Source: Thermoplasmatales archaeon (GTDB lineage: Archaea; Thermoplasmatota; Thermoplasmata; Methanomassiliicoccales; Methanomethylophilaceae). Taken from it: 64,000 nt of DNA. The position numbers were made by a program, and so were the translations under genes. Shown here one piece after another: positions 8,490 to 16,347 of this stretch (position 1 is its first letter; each line of letters begins with the position of its first letter). The stretch is taken from NCBI GenBank assembly GCA_012520845.1, contig JAAYNL010000015.1:215802-279801 (forward strand), written 5' to 3'. The notes below the pieces were generated by a model that saw nothing but the letters and a program-made list of their open reading frames with translations, ran no database searches and had not been told where the DNA came from.

Positions 8490-8532
8490 GCTTTTATACG
8501 TCCACGGGATGAACCGTGTGGAATCACGGAGG
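8490..8532 (+). promoter_or_regulatory. TATA box and Shine-Dalgarno of the eS1 gene
   Basis: CTTTTATACG (8490-8499) is a strong TATA box. GGAGG (8528-8532) sits 6 nt before ATG 8539, which is why this start is preferred over ATG 8509. Confidence 0.7.
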
Positions 8533-8538
8533 ATTCTG

Positions 8539-9282
8539 ATGGCACCAAGGAAATCGAAGACAGCGTCCAGGAAGATAAGGGACAAGTGGAGGGCCAAGGA
8601 ATGGTACAAGATACATGCGCCCCGCATGTTCAATGAGGTCGAGATAGGCGACACGCCGTCCGCCGACCCGTCCAATCTGATCGGCAGGACCGTCGACGTG
8701 ACCGTCCAGGAGCTTTCCGGCGATTTCTCCAAGTCGCACATCAAAATCAAGTTCAAGGTCACCTCCGTCGACGGCCACACGGCCAAGACGTCCTTCGTAG
8801 GCCACGACCTGACCAGCGAATACGTCAGGAGGCTCACGAGGAGGAGGAAGACCAAGACCGACCACGTCGTCGACGTGCTCACCAAGGACGGCTTCACCCT
8901 CCGCGTGAAACCCATGTCCATATCCGAGACCCGGATACAGACCTCCCAGGAGGAGGCCATCAGGCGGATCATGGGCGAGACCCTCATCAACATGGGTAAG
9001 GAGATGACCCTTTCCGAGATTGTCAAGGGCATAGTGTCCGGCGACGTGGCTAGGGACATCGCCAAGGCGTGCCGTGAGGTAATGCCCATCAGGCGCATCG
9101 AGATCCGCAAGACCCACGTCCTGGCGACCGGCGAGGGCGAACCCGAGTCGATCATCGAGCCCGAGCCCGAGGAGGACGAATCCGAGGACGAATCCGAGGA
9201 CGAATCCGAGGACGAATCCGAGGACGAATCCGAGGACGAGGGCTCCGAAGAGGAAGAGGAACCCGAGGAATCGGAAGACTGA
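8539..9282 (+). CDS. rps3ae: 30S ribosomal protein eS1 (S3Ae)
   Basis: A 247-residue small-subunit ribosomal protein conserved in archaea and eukaryotes. The N-terminus KSKTASRKIRDKWRAKEWYK and the segment FVGHDLTSEYVRRLTRRRKTK are diagnostic. ATG 8539 has GGAGG at the right distance. The core ends near residue 200. It is followed by a strongly acidic tail built from five exact 12-bp repeats coding EDES (9172-9231), which is unusual for a ribosomal protein and could change in length by slippage. It is monocistronic and followed by tRNA-Met. Confidence 0.93.
   Translation: MAPRKSKTASRKIRDKWRAKEWYKIHAPRMFNEVEIGDTPSADPSNLIGRTVDVTVQELSGDFSKSHIKIKFKVTSVDGHTAKTSFVGHDLTSEYVRRLTRRRKTKTDHVVDVLTKDGFTLRVKPMSISETRIQTSQEEAIRRIMGETLINMGKEMTLSEIVKGIVSGDVARDIAKACREVMPIRRIEIRKTHVLATGEGEPESIIEPEPEEDESEDESEDESEDESEDESEDEGSEEEEEPEESED
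9172..9231 (+). repeat. Five tandem 12-bp repeats coding the acidic tail of eS1
   Basis: GAGGACGAATCC is repeated five times exactly, then continues as GAGGACGAG. Each unit codes Glu-Asp-Glu-Ser. Confidence 0.9.
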
Positions 9283-9327
9283 TATCCCGGGAGCCTCCGT
9301 AAACCCGTTACGAAACGCTTTGGAAAT

Positions 9328-9432
9328 GCCGAGGTGGCTCAGCCTGGTGGAGCGTCGGACTCATAGGGTTCTGGTCTTATGACCTCTTCCAGGGAAATCC
9401 GAAGGTCACGGGTTCGAACCCCGTCCTCGGCA
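9328..9432 (+). tRNA. Elongator tRNA-Met (CAT) with an intron
   Basis: Acceptor GCCGAGG pairs with CCTCGGC. D stem GCTC/GAGC, anticodon stem TCGGA/TCCGA with CAT at 9362-9364, and T arm CGGGTTCGAACCCCG are all present. About 31 nt (9366-9396) after position 37 break the anticodon loop and are read as an archaeal tRNA intron. Part of it folds on itself (GGTC/GACC). The discriminator A is followed by an encoded CCA (9433-9435). The initiator tRNA starts differently in archaea, so this is the elongator. Confidence 0.85.
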
Positions 9433-9487
9433 CCATTCCCCTTCCAACGACCAATTTAGATATAGGCTCCGATGGGATACGGGTACG

Positions 9488-10618
9488 ATGAGACTGATCA
9501 TTTTCACCGGAAAGGGGGGCGTCGGGAAAACCACCGTGGCCGCGGCCACCGCCATTAGGGCGGCCGAGATGGGCCAGAGGACCCTGCTCATGGGCGCCAG
9601 CGCCTCCCTTTCGATGTCCGACCTGCTGGGGGTGGACACCGGCGGGAGCATCGTGAACGTGTCCGAGAACCTGGACGCCATCAGGATAGACGCGCTTCGG
9701 GAGGTGAAGGAAAGGTGGGGCATCGTCCAGGACTACATCGCCGACCTGGCCGTCTCTCGGGGCATGGAGAGGCTTTCCGCCGAGGAGATGATCGTCTTCC
9801 CGGGCATCGAGTTCATGGCGTCCATGGCCTACGTCTACGAGGCGGAGGCGGGCGGGGAGTACGACCTGGTCGTCGTAGACACCTCCTCGGTGACGGACAC
9901 CCTGCGCCTTCTGAGGATACAGGACACCTTCGGGAAATACACCGATTTCATGCTGGAGATCCTCAAGACCTCGAAGGGGTTCGGCAGGAGCTTCGCCGCC
10001 AGGATGGTGGGCATACCCGTACCGTCGGACAGGCTGATAGCCACGGTCGAGGACGTTCTTCTGACCATGGAGGCCGCCGCGGAGATTTACGAGGACCCGG
10101 AAAAAACCAGCGTCAGGCTGGTGATGGGCCCGGACAGGCTTTCCGGGATGGAGGCCCGCAGGGCATACACCCAGATATGCTTCTTCAACAGGCCCCTGGA
10201 CGCCGTGGTCGTGAACAGCACGTATTGCGAAGGCGAGGTCGACGCCAAGGCCGTGGCCAAGGAATTCGAGCCGCTCAAGGTGCTGACGGCGCCCCACGTG
10301 CCCGGGGGCGCGGGGGACCTCGAGGGACTGTCGGCACTGGGCAAGGCGATCTACGGCAAGGACCGGCCGGATACCCTGTATAACCCGGAGAGCCCCCTGT
10401 CGTTCACGGAAACCGACGACGGGATGACGATGAGGCTGTATCTGCCCTTCGTGGGGAAGGAGGACGTAGAACTTTTTAAGTCGGGCGACAGCGGTATACT
10501 AATACACATGGGCGACCTGAAGAACAGGATAACCCTCCCCAAGGCCTATTCCGGCGCGAAGCTGACCGGGGCCGACATGGAGGGCGGAGCCCTGGTGATC
10601 AGATTCAGAGGTGGATGA
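9488..10618 (+). CDS. ArsA/Get3-family ATPase with C-terminal HSP20-like domain
   Basis: A 376-residue deviant P-loop ATPase. The signature GKGGVGKTT lies at residues 8-16, and the switch region DLVVVDTSSVTDTLRLLR follows about residue 120. The last 75 residues (MTMRLYLPFVGKEDVELF...LVIRFRGG) look like the HSP20-like beta domain attached to many archaeal ArsA homologues. The family covers arsenite pump ATPases and the tail-anchored-protein targeting factor Get3. Nothing here suggests arsenic resistance, so a Get3-like or unknown role is more likely. It is the first gene of a run with the 10620 gene and AMMECR1. Confidence 0.85.
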   Translation: MRLIIFTGKGGVGKTTVAAATAIRAAEMGQRTLLMGASASLSMSDLLGVDTGGSIVNVSENLDAIRIDALREVKERWGIVQDYIADLAVSRGMERLSAEEMIVFPGIEFMASMAYVYEAEAGGEYDLVVVDTSSVTDTLRLLRIQDTFGKYTDFMLEILKTSKGFGRSFAARMVGIPVPSDRLIATVEDVLLTMEAAAEIYEDPEKTSVRLVMGPDRLSGMEARRAYTQICFFNRPLDAVVVNSTYCEGEVDAKAVAKEFEPLKVLTAPHVPGGAGDLEGLSALGKAIYGKDRPDTLYNPESPLSFTETDDGMTMRLYLPFVGKEDVELFKSGDSGILIHMGDLKNRITLPKAYSGAKLTGADMEGGALVIRFRGG

Positions 10619-10619
10619 A

Positions 10620-11513
10620 ATGGCAGCGGAAAAGAAAGGACGTATAGACGCACCCAACACTCCAAAGGCCAGACTGGCCCGTTTGGAGAAGGAAAAAGAA
10701 GAAATCATCGAAGAGTTCCGCGCCTCGGCGGACGAGGTGGCGGGTGACGCGACGGAAGAAAAGAAGGGGCGCATAGACACGCCCCGCTCCATCGAGAGTA
10801 TGCGGGCGGACGCGGAAAGGGCGAAAGCGATCGCGGCCTCCCTCCGTCCCCCCGCCGGCAAAAGCGGGGACGACGCGGAGGGGGAAAAGGCCGGCGAGGC
10901 GAAGACCTTGGACGACAAGCTCGACGATCTCAGGGATTTCGTCCTCGGGAACAGGGACATAATACTGGGCATACTCAACGAGGCGTCCGACGAAGCCCCC
11001 GATCTCGACAGGGCAAGGAACGACACGGTCGGCGGCGCCCTGAGGAGAGGCATCGACAGCACGGGGGACTCGGTCAGGGAAACCTTCAGGGCGATCACGA
11101 GCAAGGAGGTCCAGACCCATTTCGTCAGGATGGGGTTGGAGTTCTTCATGGGCATGGAGGCGCTCATCAGGGCGCTTCCCCTCCCCGGCGTCCTCGAGGA
11201 TGCCTACGAGGAGGTGGACGCCGCCACCTACAGGACGCGCGAAACAATCTGCGAGAATAACCCGGATTGTCTTTACAGACCCAAGAGGGGGGCGATCCAG
11301 GAGCGTCCCGTCGACACGCCGGTCAGGCCTAGCACCACGGTGAGGCCCTCCGATCCCGTCGTCAGGCCGACGACCTCGGTACGGCCCTCCGATCCCGTCG
11401 TCAGGCCTACGGCCGCGACGAGTTCCCCCGACGAGCCGACGCCGCCGAAGAGGAACGTGAGGAGAAAGACGGTGAAATCCGGTGACGAACTGGAAAAAAT
11501 AGAGTTGGGGTGA
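10620..11513 (+). CDS. Hypothetical charged protein with helical core and Pro/Val/Arg repeats
   Basis: A 297-residue protein I do not recognise. It starts with two KKGRID(A/T)P motifs (residues 4-10 and about 45-51) around a coiled-coil-like stretch (ARLEKEKEEIIEEFRAS). The middle is a helical region (DDLRDFVLGNRDIILGIL, THFVRMGLEFFMGMEALIRAL). The C-terminus carries an imperfect duplicate RPSDPVVRPT(T/A), then a basic tail. No signal peptide or membrane helix is evident. ATG 10620 has GAGGTGG upstream. It follows the ArsA-type gene by one base, so it is probably co-expressed with it and may be a partner or client. Confidence 0.6.
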   Translation: MAAEKKGRIDAPNTPKARLARLEKEKEEIIEEFRASADEVAGDATEEKKGRIDTPRSIESMRADAERAKAIAASLRPPAGKSGDDAEGEKAGEAKTLDDKLDDLRDFVLGNRDIILGILNEASDEAPDLDRARNDTVGGALRRGIDSTGDSVRETFRAITSKEVQTHFVRMGLEFFMGMEALIRALPLPGVLEDAYEEVDAATYRTRETICENNPDCLYRPKRGAIQERPVDTPVRPSTTVRPSDPVVRPTTSVRPSDPVVRPTAATSSPDEPTPPKRNVRRKTVKSGDELEKIELG

Positions 11514-11515
11514 GC

Positions 11516-12097
11516 ATGGCCGGATTGGGTGAAACCGCGGTGAGGTACGCCAGGGCCAGCGCGAAGGCCGCCATCCTCGGCGGGAAAAAACCAACCATGA
11601 AGCTTCCGCCGGAATTCTCCGAGAACAGGGGCGTTTTCGTCACGATCAAGGACTACCCGTCCGGCGAACTCCTCGGGTGCATCGGCTACCCCGAACCCAC
11701 CCATCCCCTGGCGGAGGCCCTCGCGGGTTCCGCCGTCTCCGCCGCCCTGGAGGACCCGCGCTTCCCGCCCCTGACCAAGGACACGGTGGAGTGGGCCACG
11801 TTCGAGGTCACCATACTTTCCAAACCCGAACCTTTCGACGTGCCCAACGCGGACCTCCCAAAGGTCGTCGAGGTGGGCAGGCACGGGCTCATCCTCTCTT
11901 TCGGGGGCGCCAGGGGGCTGCTGCTGCCCCAGGTGCCGACGGAGCAGGGGTGGGACGTCCTGGAATACCTTGAGGGGCTCTCCCGCAAAACCGGGCTCGG
12001 GAAGGACGCCTGGAAAGACCCAGGCGCCAAGATTTCGTGGTTCACCGGGGAAATCTACGCAGAGATAGATCCAAACGGCAGGGTCGAAAGGTTGTGA
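11516..12097 (+). CDS. AMMECR1 domain protein
   Basis: A 193-residue single-domain AMMECR1 protein, a family conserved from archaea to humans and lacking an agreed biochemical function. The family motif (LRGCIG in most members) is LGCIGYPEP here, near residue 50. The downstream pattern SAVSAALEDPRFPPL and LILSFGGARGLLLPQVP is typical. The ATG at 11516 lies just after the stop of the preceding gene (11511-11513) and two bases separate its own stop from pyrC, so the genes are tightly packed in one transcript. Confidence 0.88.
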   Translation: MAGLGETAVRYARASAKAAILGGKKPTMKLPPEFSENRGVFVTIKDYPSGELLGCIGYPEPTHPLAEALAGSAVSAALEDPRFPPLTKDTVEWATFEVTILSKPEPFDVPNADLPKVVEVGRHGLILSFGGARGLLLPQVPTEQGWDVLEYLEGLSRKTGLGKDAWKDPGAKISWFTGEIYAEIDPNGRVERL

Positions 12098-12098
12098 C

Positions 12099-13352
12099 AT
12101 GGACCTCGTGGTCGAGGGCAGGTTCCTCATAAACGGCGAGCTGAAGAGCACCGCCGTGGGCATCGAGGACGGCAGGATCGCCACCGTCGGCAACATCGTC
12201 AGGGGGTCCGAGAGGATCGACCTGGGCGAAATGATCGTGCTCCCGGGGTTCGTGGACCCCCACGTGCACTTCAGGGACCCCGGCCTGACCCACAAGGAGG
12301 ATTTCGGCACGGGGTCCATGGCCGCCCTCCATGCGGGCGTCACCTGCGTCCTCGACATGCCGAACACGTCGCCACCGGTGACGGGCACGCGGCAGCTTTC
12401 CGAGAAGAAACGTAAAATCCGGGGCAGGTCCCACGTGGACTACGGTCTTTTCGTCGCGATGACCCCGAAGGTCAGGGCGGCGGAATTGGCCCCCCACGTG
12501 GCGGGCTTCAAGCTCTTCATGGCCTCGACGACGGGCAACATCCTGCTGCCGGACGACGCCGGCATATACGCGGCGATGTCCGCCGTCGCCCCCACCGGGA
12601 AAAGGGTCAGCGTCCATGCCGAGGACCAATACATGATAGGCGGCGACAGGGAGTCTTCCAACGCCGACCACCTGAGGAACAGGCCGTCCGCCGCCGAGGC
12701 GTCCGCCGTGTCGAGGCTGGCGCGGTACAAAGGGATGCCCATCAACGTCTGCCACGTCACGGACCCCGCCACCCTGGACAAGTGCCGGGCATTGGGTTTC
12801 GCCAGCGAGGTGACGGCCCACCATCTTCTATTCGACGCCGGCGCCGCCGGCACAGAGTATAAGGTCAACCCGCCGTTGAGGCCCGACGGCACCAGGGCGG
12901 GCCTGATGGCGGCCGTCACGGCGGGCAAGGCCACCATGTTCGGCAGCGACCACGCCCCCCATTCTGCCTCGGAAAAGTCGCGGGAATACGGGGACGCGCC
13001 CAGCGGCATGCCCGGGGTCGGCGTCCTGGTGCCCATATTCATGGCGATGGTGAAAAGGGGCCGCTTCCCGTTGGCGCTGCTGTCCCGCATGGGCTCGGCT
13101 TCCCCCGCGGCCGCGTTCTCTGTGCGCAAGGGCAGGATCGCCGTGGGGTACGACGCGGATCTCGCCGCTTTCGATCCGAGGAAAATAACGGCGATAGATC
13201 CGGATGCGCTCCACGGCAAGTCGCCCTGCGTGCCCTACGCCGGCATGGAGGCTCTGTTCCCGGACGCTGTGTTCGTCAGGGGCGAGGAACAGATCATGGG
13301 CGGGGAATTTTGCGGCGGCGCCGTGGGGGTTGACCTTTTCGATGGAAATTGA
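12099..13352 (+). CDS. pyrC: Dihydroorotase
   Basis: A 417-residue zinc amidohydrolase that cyclises carbamoyl-aspartate to dihydroorotate in pyrimidine synthesis. The dihydroorotase signature DPHVHFRDPG (near residue 48) carries the HxH zinc ligands. Further metal and substrate residues are in VSVHAED, NVCHVTD and the catalytic Asp of GSDHAPHS. The length fits type I dihydroorotase of archaea. The last 11 bp overlap the next gene, suggesting translational coupling. Confidence 0.93.
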   Translation: MDLVVEGRFLINGELKSTAVGIEDGRIATVGNIVRGSERIDLGEMIVLPGFVDPHVHFRDPGLTHKEDFGTGSMAALHAGVTCVLDMPNTSPPVTGTRQLSEKKRKIRGRSHVDYGLFVAMTPKVRAAELAPHVAGFKLFMASTTGNILLPDDAGIYAAMSAVAPTGKRVSVHAEDQYMIGGDRESSNADHLRNRPSAAEASAVSRLARYKGMPINVCHVTDPATLDKCRALGFASEVTAHHLLFDAGAAGTEYKVNPPLRPDGTRAGLMAAVTAGKATMFGSDHAPHSASEKSREYGDAPSGMPGVGVLVPIFMAMVKRGRFPLALLSRMGSASPAAAFSVRKGRIAVGYDADLAAFDPRKITAIDPDALHGKSPCVPYAGMEALFPDAVFVRGEEQIMGGEFCGGAVGVDLFDGN

Positions 13353-14436
13353 CTATTCCGGCGTGGACGGGTTCACCGTCGATTGCCTGCCCGGCTGCGG
13401 GCTCTGCTGCCTGTGCCAGCCCGAGGTGCTGCCTTTGGAGAGGGCTTATTTCAGGAAAAATCACCCGAAGGCCATGGTCAGGAGCAGGACGTCGCCCGGG
13501 GGATTCGCCCTGGCGCTTAAGAAAGGGCGCGGCAGCTGTGTCTTCCTCGACGGGAGGAAATGCGGCATATACGAAAACAGGCCGACGTTTTGCAGGCAGT
13601 TTCCCTTCCATTTCTATTCCGGCGACAGGATATCCGTTGAGCTGGACCATTCCTGCAGGGGTGTCTGGCAAGGCTCCGGGGCCGACGCCGGCATTGAGGC
13701 CCGGGCGTTGGCGCGGGACTCCATGGACAGGCTCAGGTCCGCGTTGTCGCAGTCCGCCCCGGTGTACGGGGAATTCAGGGAAATCTGCGAGGACGCCGGG
13801 ATATGGGAGGACCCCTCCCTGGCTAGGGCCCAGGTTTCCGACAATCTGGGTCTTTTTACAGAACCCTCCGGGCTGGCGTCCGTGATGGCCGTCTCCATGG
13901 GCGATGCGAGGGCGGACCTGTCTGCCCCGCCGGCACCCGCGGGCGTCGACATACTGGGGGAGGCCGCGGATGCCGCCCTCGGGTCCCTGGCGTCGAACGA
14001 CCCCTTCGAATCCCCCGTCTATTGCGGAAAGGACAACAGCTGGAACCTTTTCACCGTCAGGGGCGACGAAGTGGAATGGAGCGTGCTGGACGACGACGGC
14101 GACCTGCACAGGAGGCGGGGGATTCCCGCGGGCGAGGTAAGGATCCCGCCCCTCGACGCCGCCGCCGCGGGCATCCTCTCCGGGTACGTCGCGACCCTCA
14201 ATTCGAGGGAGAGCTTCCTCGGATCGGTGTATTACGCCGTGGACGAGTTCGGTTACGACGAACACCTCGCGAACGCGTACCTTGGATCCATGGCCGTCTC
14301 CGTGGCGGACCTGCTTTGGAGGGCCGGCCTGTTGGAAAGGGCCCTGGGCCTTTCCGGGGCCGACCTCATGCGTGAGGCGATAATGTTCTACGACATGGAC
14401 AGGCTGGACTCGCCCACTATCGGTGGCTTCGCCTGA
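13342..14436 (+). CDS. YkgJ-type cysteine cluster protein
   Basis: A 364-residue protein with an N-terminal YkgJ/CxxCxxCC metal-binding domain: CLPGCGLCCLCQPE at residue 13 onward, then SCVFLDGRKCGIYENRP and FCRQFPF. Such domains probably bind an iron-sulfur cluster or zinc. The remaining 230 residues are not recognised and have no clear motif. ATG 13342 inside the end of pyrC is chosen because it directly precedes the conserved cysteines and has GGGGGTTGA upstream. Role unknown. Confidence 0.75.
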   Translation: MEIDYSGVDGFTVDCLPGCGLCCLCQPEVLPLERAYFRKNHPKAMVRSRTSPGGFALALKKGRGSCVFLDGRKCGIYENRPTFCRQFPFHFYSGDRISVELDHSCRGVWQGSGADAGIEARALARDSMDRLRSALSQSAPVYGEFREICEDAGIWEDPSLARAQVSDNLGLFTEPSGLASVMAVSMGDARADLSAPPAPAGVDILGEAADAALGSLASNDPFESPVYCGKDNSWNLFTVRGDEVEWSVLDDDGDLHRRRGIPAGEVRIPPLDAAAAGILSGYVATLNSRESFLGSVYYAVDEFGYDEHLANAYLGSMAVSVADLLWRAGLLERALGLSGADLMREAIMFYDMDRLDSPTIGGFA

Positions 14437-14463
14437 GGTCCCGCGCGTACGCCTTAGGGTATC

Positions 14464-14497
14464 TTTTTATAGTGATTCCAATATCGGATTTCGGAGG
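14464..14497 (+). promoter_or_regulatory. TATA box and Shine-Dalgarno of the LSm gene
   Basis: TTTTTATA (14464-14471) and GGAGG (14493-14497) precede ATG 14505. The Shine-Dalgarno decides this start over an upstream in-frame ATT/ATG extension. Confidence 0.6.
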
Positions 14498-14504
14498 CCG
14501 TGAA

Positions 14505-14720
14505 ATGAAGAAACCCTTGGACGTGCTGAAGGCATCCCTGAACTCCAACGTGATCGTCGAGCTCAGGTCCGGAAGGCAGTACAGGGGGGTCCTCGACGGG
14601 TACGACATCTACATGAACGTCGTGCTCAAGAAGGCAGAGGAATTCATCAACGGCGAGTCCGTGGGCAGGTTGGGCACGACCATCGTCCGCGGGGACAACA
14701 TAATCTACGTATCGCCGTGA
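14505..14720 (+). CDS. Archaeal Sm-like RNA-binding protein
   Basis: A 71-residue Sm-like protein that assembles into a heptameric ring and binds U-rich RNA. Sm1 is visible as [26 protein letters not shown] and Sm2 as [17 protein letters not shown], with the near-invariant RGDN loop. GGAGG precedes the ATG by 7 nt. It is followed after 13 bp by the eL37 gene, the usual LSm-L37e pairing in archaea, which supports both calls. Confidence 0.94.
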   Translation: MKKPLDVLKASLNSNVIVELRSGRQYRGVLDGYDIYMNVVLKKAEEFINGESVGRLGTTIVRGDNIIYVSP

Positions 14721-14733
14721 AGGAGGGAACAAT

Positions 14734-14904
14734 ATGGGAAAGGGCACACCGTCGCAGGGAAAGCACAACAGGTTCAAGACGCACATACCCTGCCGCAGGT
14801 GCGGCAAGCAGTCCTACCACTCCAGGAGGGGCGTCTGCGCCTCCTGCGGGTACGGTAAGACCGCCAAGATAAGGTCCTACAAGTGGGCCAAATCCCAAGA
14901 GTAG
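14734..14904 (+). CDS. rpl37e: 50S ribosomal protein eL37
   Basis: A 56-residue large-subunit protein, too short for routine length cut-offs. The N-terminus [17 protein letters not shown] and the zinc ribbon [20 protein letters not shown] (four cysteines) are diagnostic. AGGAGG lies 7 nt upstream. It ends with TAG, unlike nearly all other genes here, which use TGA or TAA; see findings. It is co-transcribed with the LSm gene and probably with purF, which starts 8 bp later. Confidence 0.95.
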   Translation: MGKGTPSQGKHNRFKTHIPCRRCGKQSYHSRRGVCASCGYGKTAKIRSYKWAKSQE

Positions 14905-14912
14905 GCGTTCAG

Positions 14913-16340
14913 ATGTCCGGGCCAACGCATCACTGCGGGGTGGCGGGGGTCGTTTCAAAGACGCCCGCCATCGACTACGTGCATAAGGCCCTGAACGTCA
15001 TACAGAACCGCGGCCAGGAATCCTGCGGCATCTCGTATCACGACGGCACCGCCGTGCGCTCCGTGAGGGAACGGGGGCTCGTGAACTGGGCGCTCAGCAT
15101 GGACAACGTCGGCGACGTCACCGCCAACGCCATGATTGGCCACGTGGGCGCAAACGTTTCCGGCTGCTCGGATCTTGCGATGGCCGTGCAGCCGCTTTCC
15201 GTGGAATCCACGTACGGCACCGTCGCCATAGCGTTCAACGGCGACCTGACGAACGCCGCCGAGCTCAGGAAGAAATACCTTTCCGCCGGCTGGTCCTTCC
15301 TCACGGACACGGATGCCGAGATTATGGCCCGCCTTCTTTCCAAGCAGCTGTCCCAGAACGGCGGGGATTGCGTCAAATCGATAAGGGGCATGATGTCCGA
15401 GATCGACGGCGCGTACACCTTGGCGGTGATTATCAACGACAGGGTCTTCGGCGTCAGGGACCCCTACGGTTTCAGGCCCCTTTGCCTCGGCGAGATCGAC
15501 GACGGTTTCATGGTGGTGTCCGAAAGCGCCGCCATAGACGCGGTCAAGGGCAGGATCCTCAGGGACGTTCGCCCCGGGGAGATCGTCGAGATAAACGCCA
15601 CGGGCTACAGGAGCCACCCCATGCAGACCGAGCAGGCGAGGGCCCACTGCGTGTTCGAGTGGGTCTATTTCGCCCGCCCGGATTCCATAATCGACGGCCA
15701 GGAGGTCTACGACGTCAGGAAGAAGATAGGCATCGTCCTGGCGAAGGAGTCCCCGGTAGACGCCGACATCGTGATGCCGGTGCCCGACTCCGGCAGGGCG
15801 CATGCCCTCGGCTACAGCATACAGTCCGGCCTGCAGTACGAGGAGGGTTTCATGAAGAACCGTTTCGTGGACAGGACGTTCATACTCCCGGACAGCGAAC
15901 TCAGGGAGAAGGCGGTCGCCATGAAGATGAACCCCATCCGATCCACCGTCCGCGGCAGGGACATAGTCCTGGTGGACGACAGCATCGTGCGCGGTACCAC
16001 CCTGAAGAGGCTCATATCCCTGCTCAGGGACGCCGGCGCCAATAAGATCCACGTCAGGGTCGGGTGCCCGCCCGTCACCTCCCCGTGCTACTACGGCGTG
16101 GACATGAAGACCCGGGACCAGTTCATCGCCAACTTCCACGGCCTCGAGGAAATCAGGGAAATCCTCGACGCGGACAGTCTGGCTTACATTTCCATAGGCG
16201 GCATGATAGAGGCCGTCGGCATAGACGAGAGGAACCTTTGCCTCGCCTGCGTCAACGGGAAGTACCCCACCGCCGTCGCCGGCGAGAGGCAGAGGTATCA
16301 GTCGACGCTCCAGGCCGACTTCTCGAAGCGTGTCGGCTGA
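14913..16340 (+). CDS. purF: Amidophosphoribosyltransferase
   Basis: A 475-residue enzyme for the first committed step of purine synthesis (PRPP plus glutamine to phosphoribosylamine). The N-terminal nucleophile is Cys8 in HHCGVAGVV after removal of a short propeptide, typical of Ntn amidotransferases. The PRPP-binding loop is DIVLVDDSIVRGTT near residue 350. ATG 14913 gives the standard short propeptide. The C-terminal region has CPPVTSPCYYGVDM, conserved in iron-sulfur-type PurF. Confidence 0.94.
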   Translation: MSGPTHHCGVAGVVSKTPAIDYVHKALNVIQNRGQESCGISYHDGTAVRSVRERGLVNWALSMDNVGDVTANAMIGHVGANVSGCSDLAMAVQPLSVESTYGTVAIAFNGDLTNAAELRKKYLSAGWSFLTDTDAEIMARLLSKQLSQNGGDCVKSIRGMMSEIDGAYTLAVIINDRVFGVRDPYGFRPLCLGEIDDGFMVVSESAAIDAVKGRILRDVRPGEIVEINATGYRSHPMQTEQARAHCVFEWVYFARPDSIIDGQEVYDVRKKIGIVLAKESPVDADIVMPVPDSGRAHALGYSIQSGLQYEEGFMKNRFVDRTFILPDSELREKAVAMKMNPIRSTVRGRDIVLVDDSIVRGTTLKRLISLLRDAGANKIHVRVGCPPVTSPCYYGVDMKTRDQFIANFHGLEEIREILDADSLAYISIGGMIEAVGIDERNLCLACVNGKYPTAVAGERQRYQSTLQADFSKRVG

Positions 16341-16347
16341 TCCGGGC

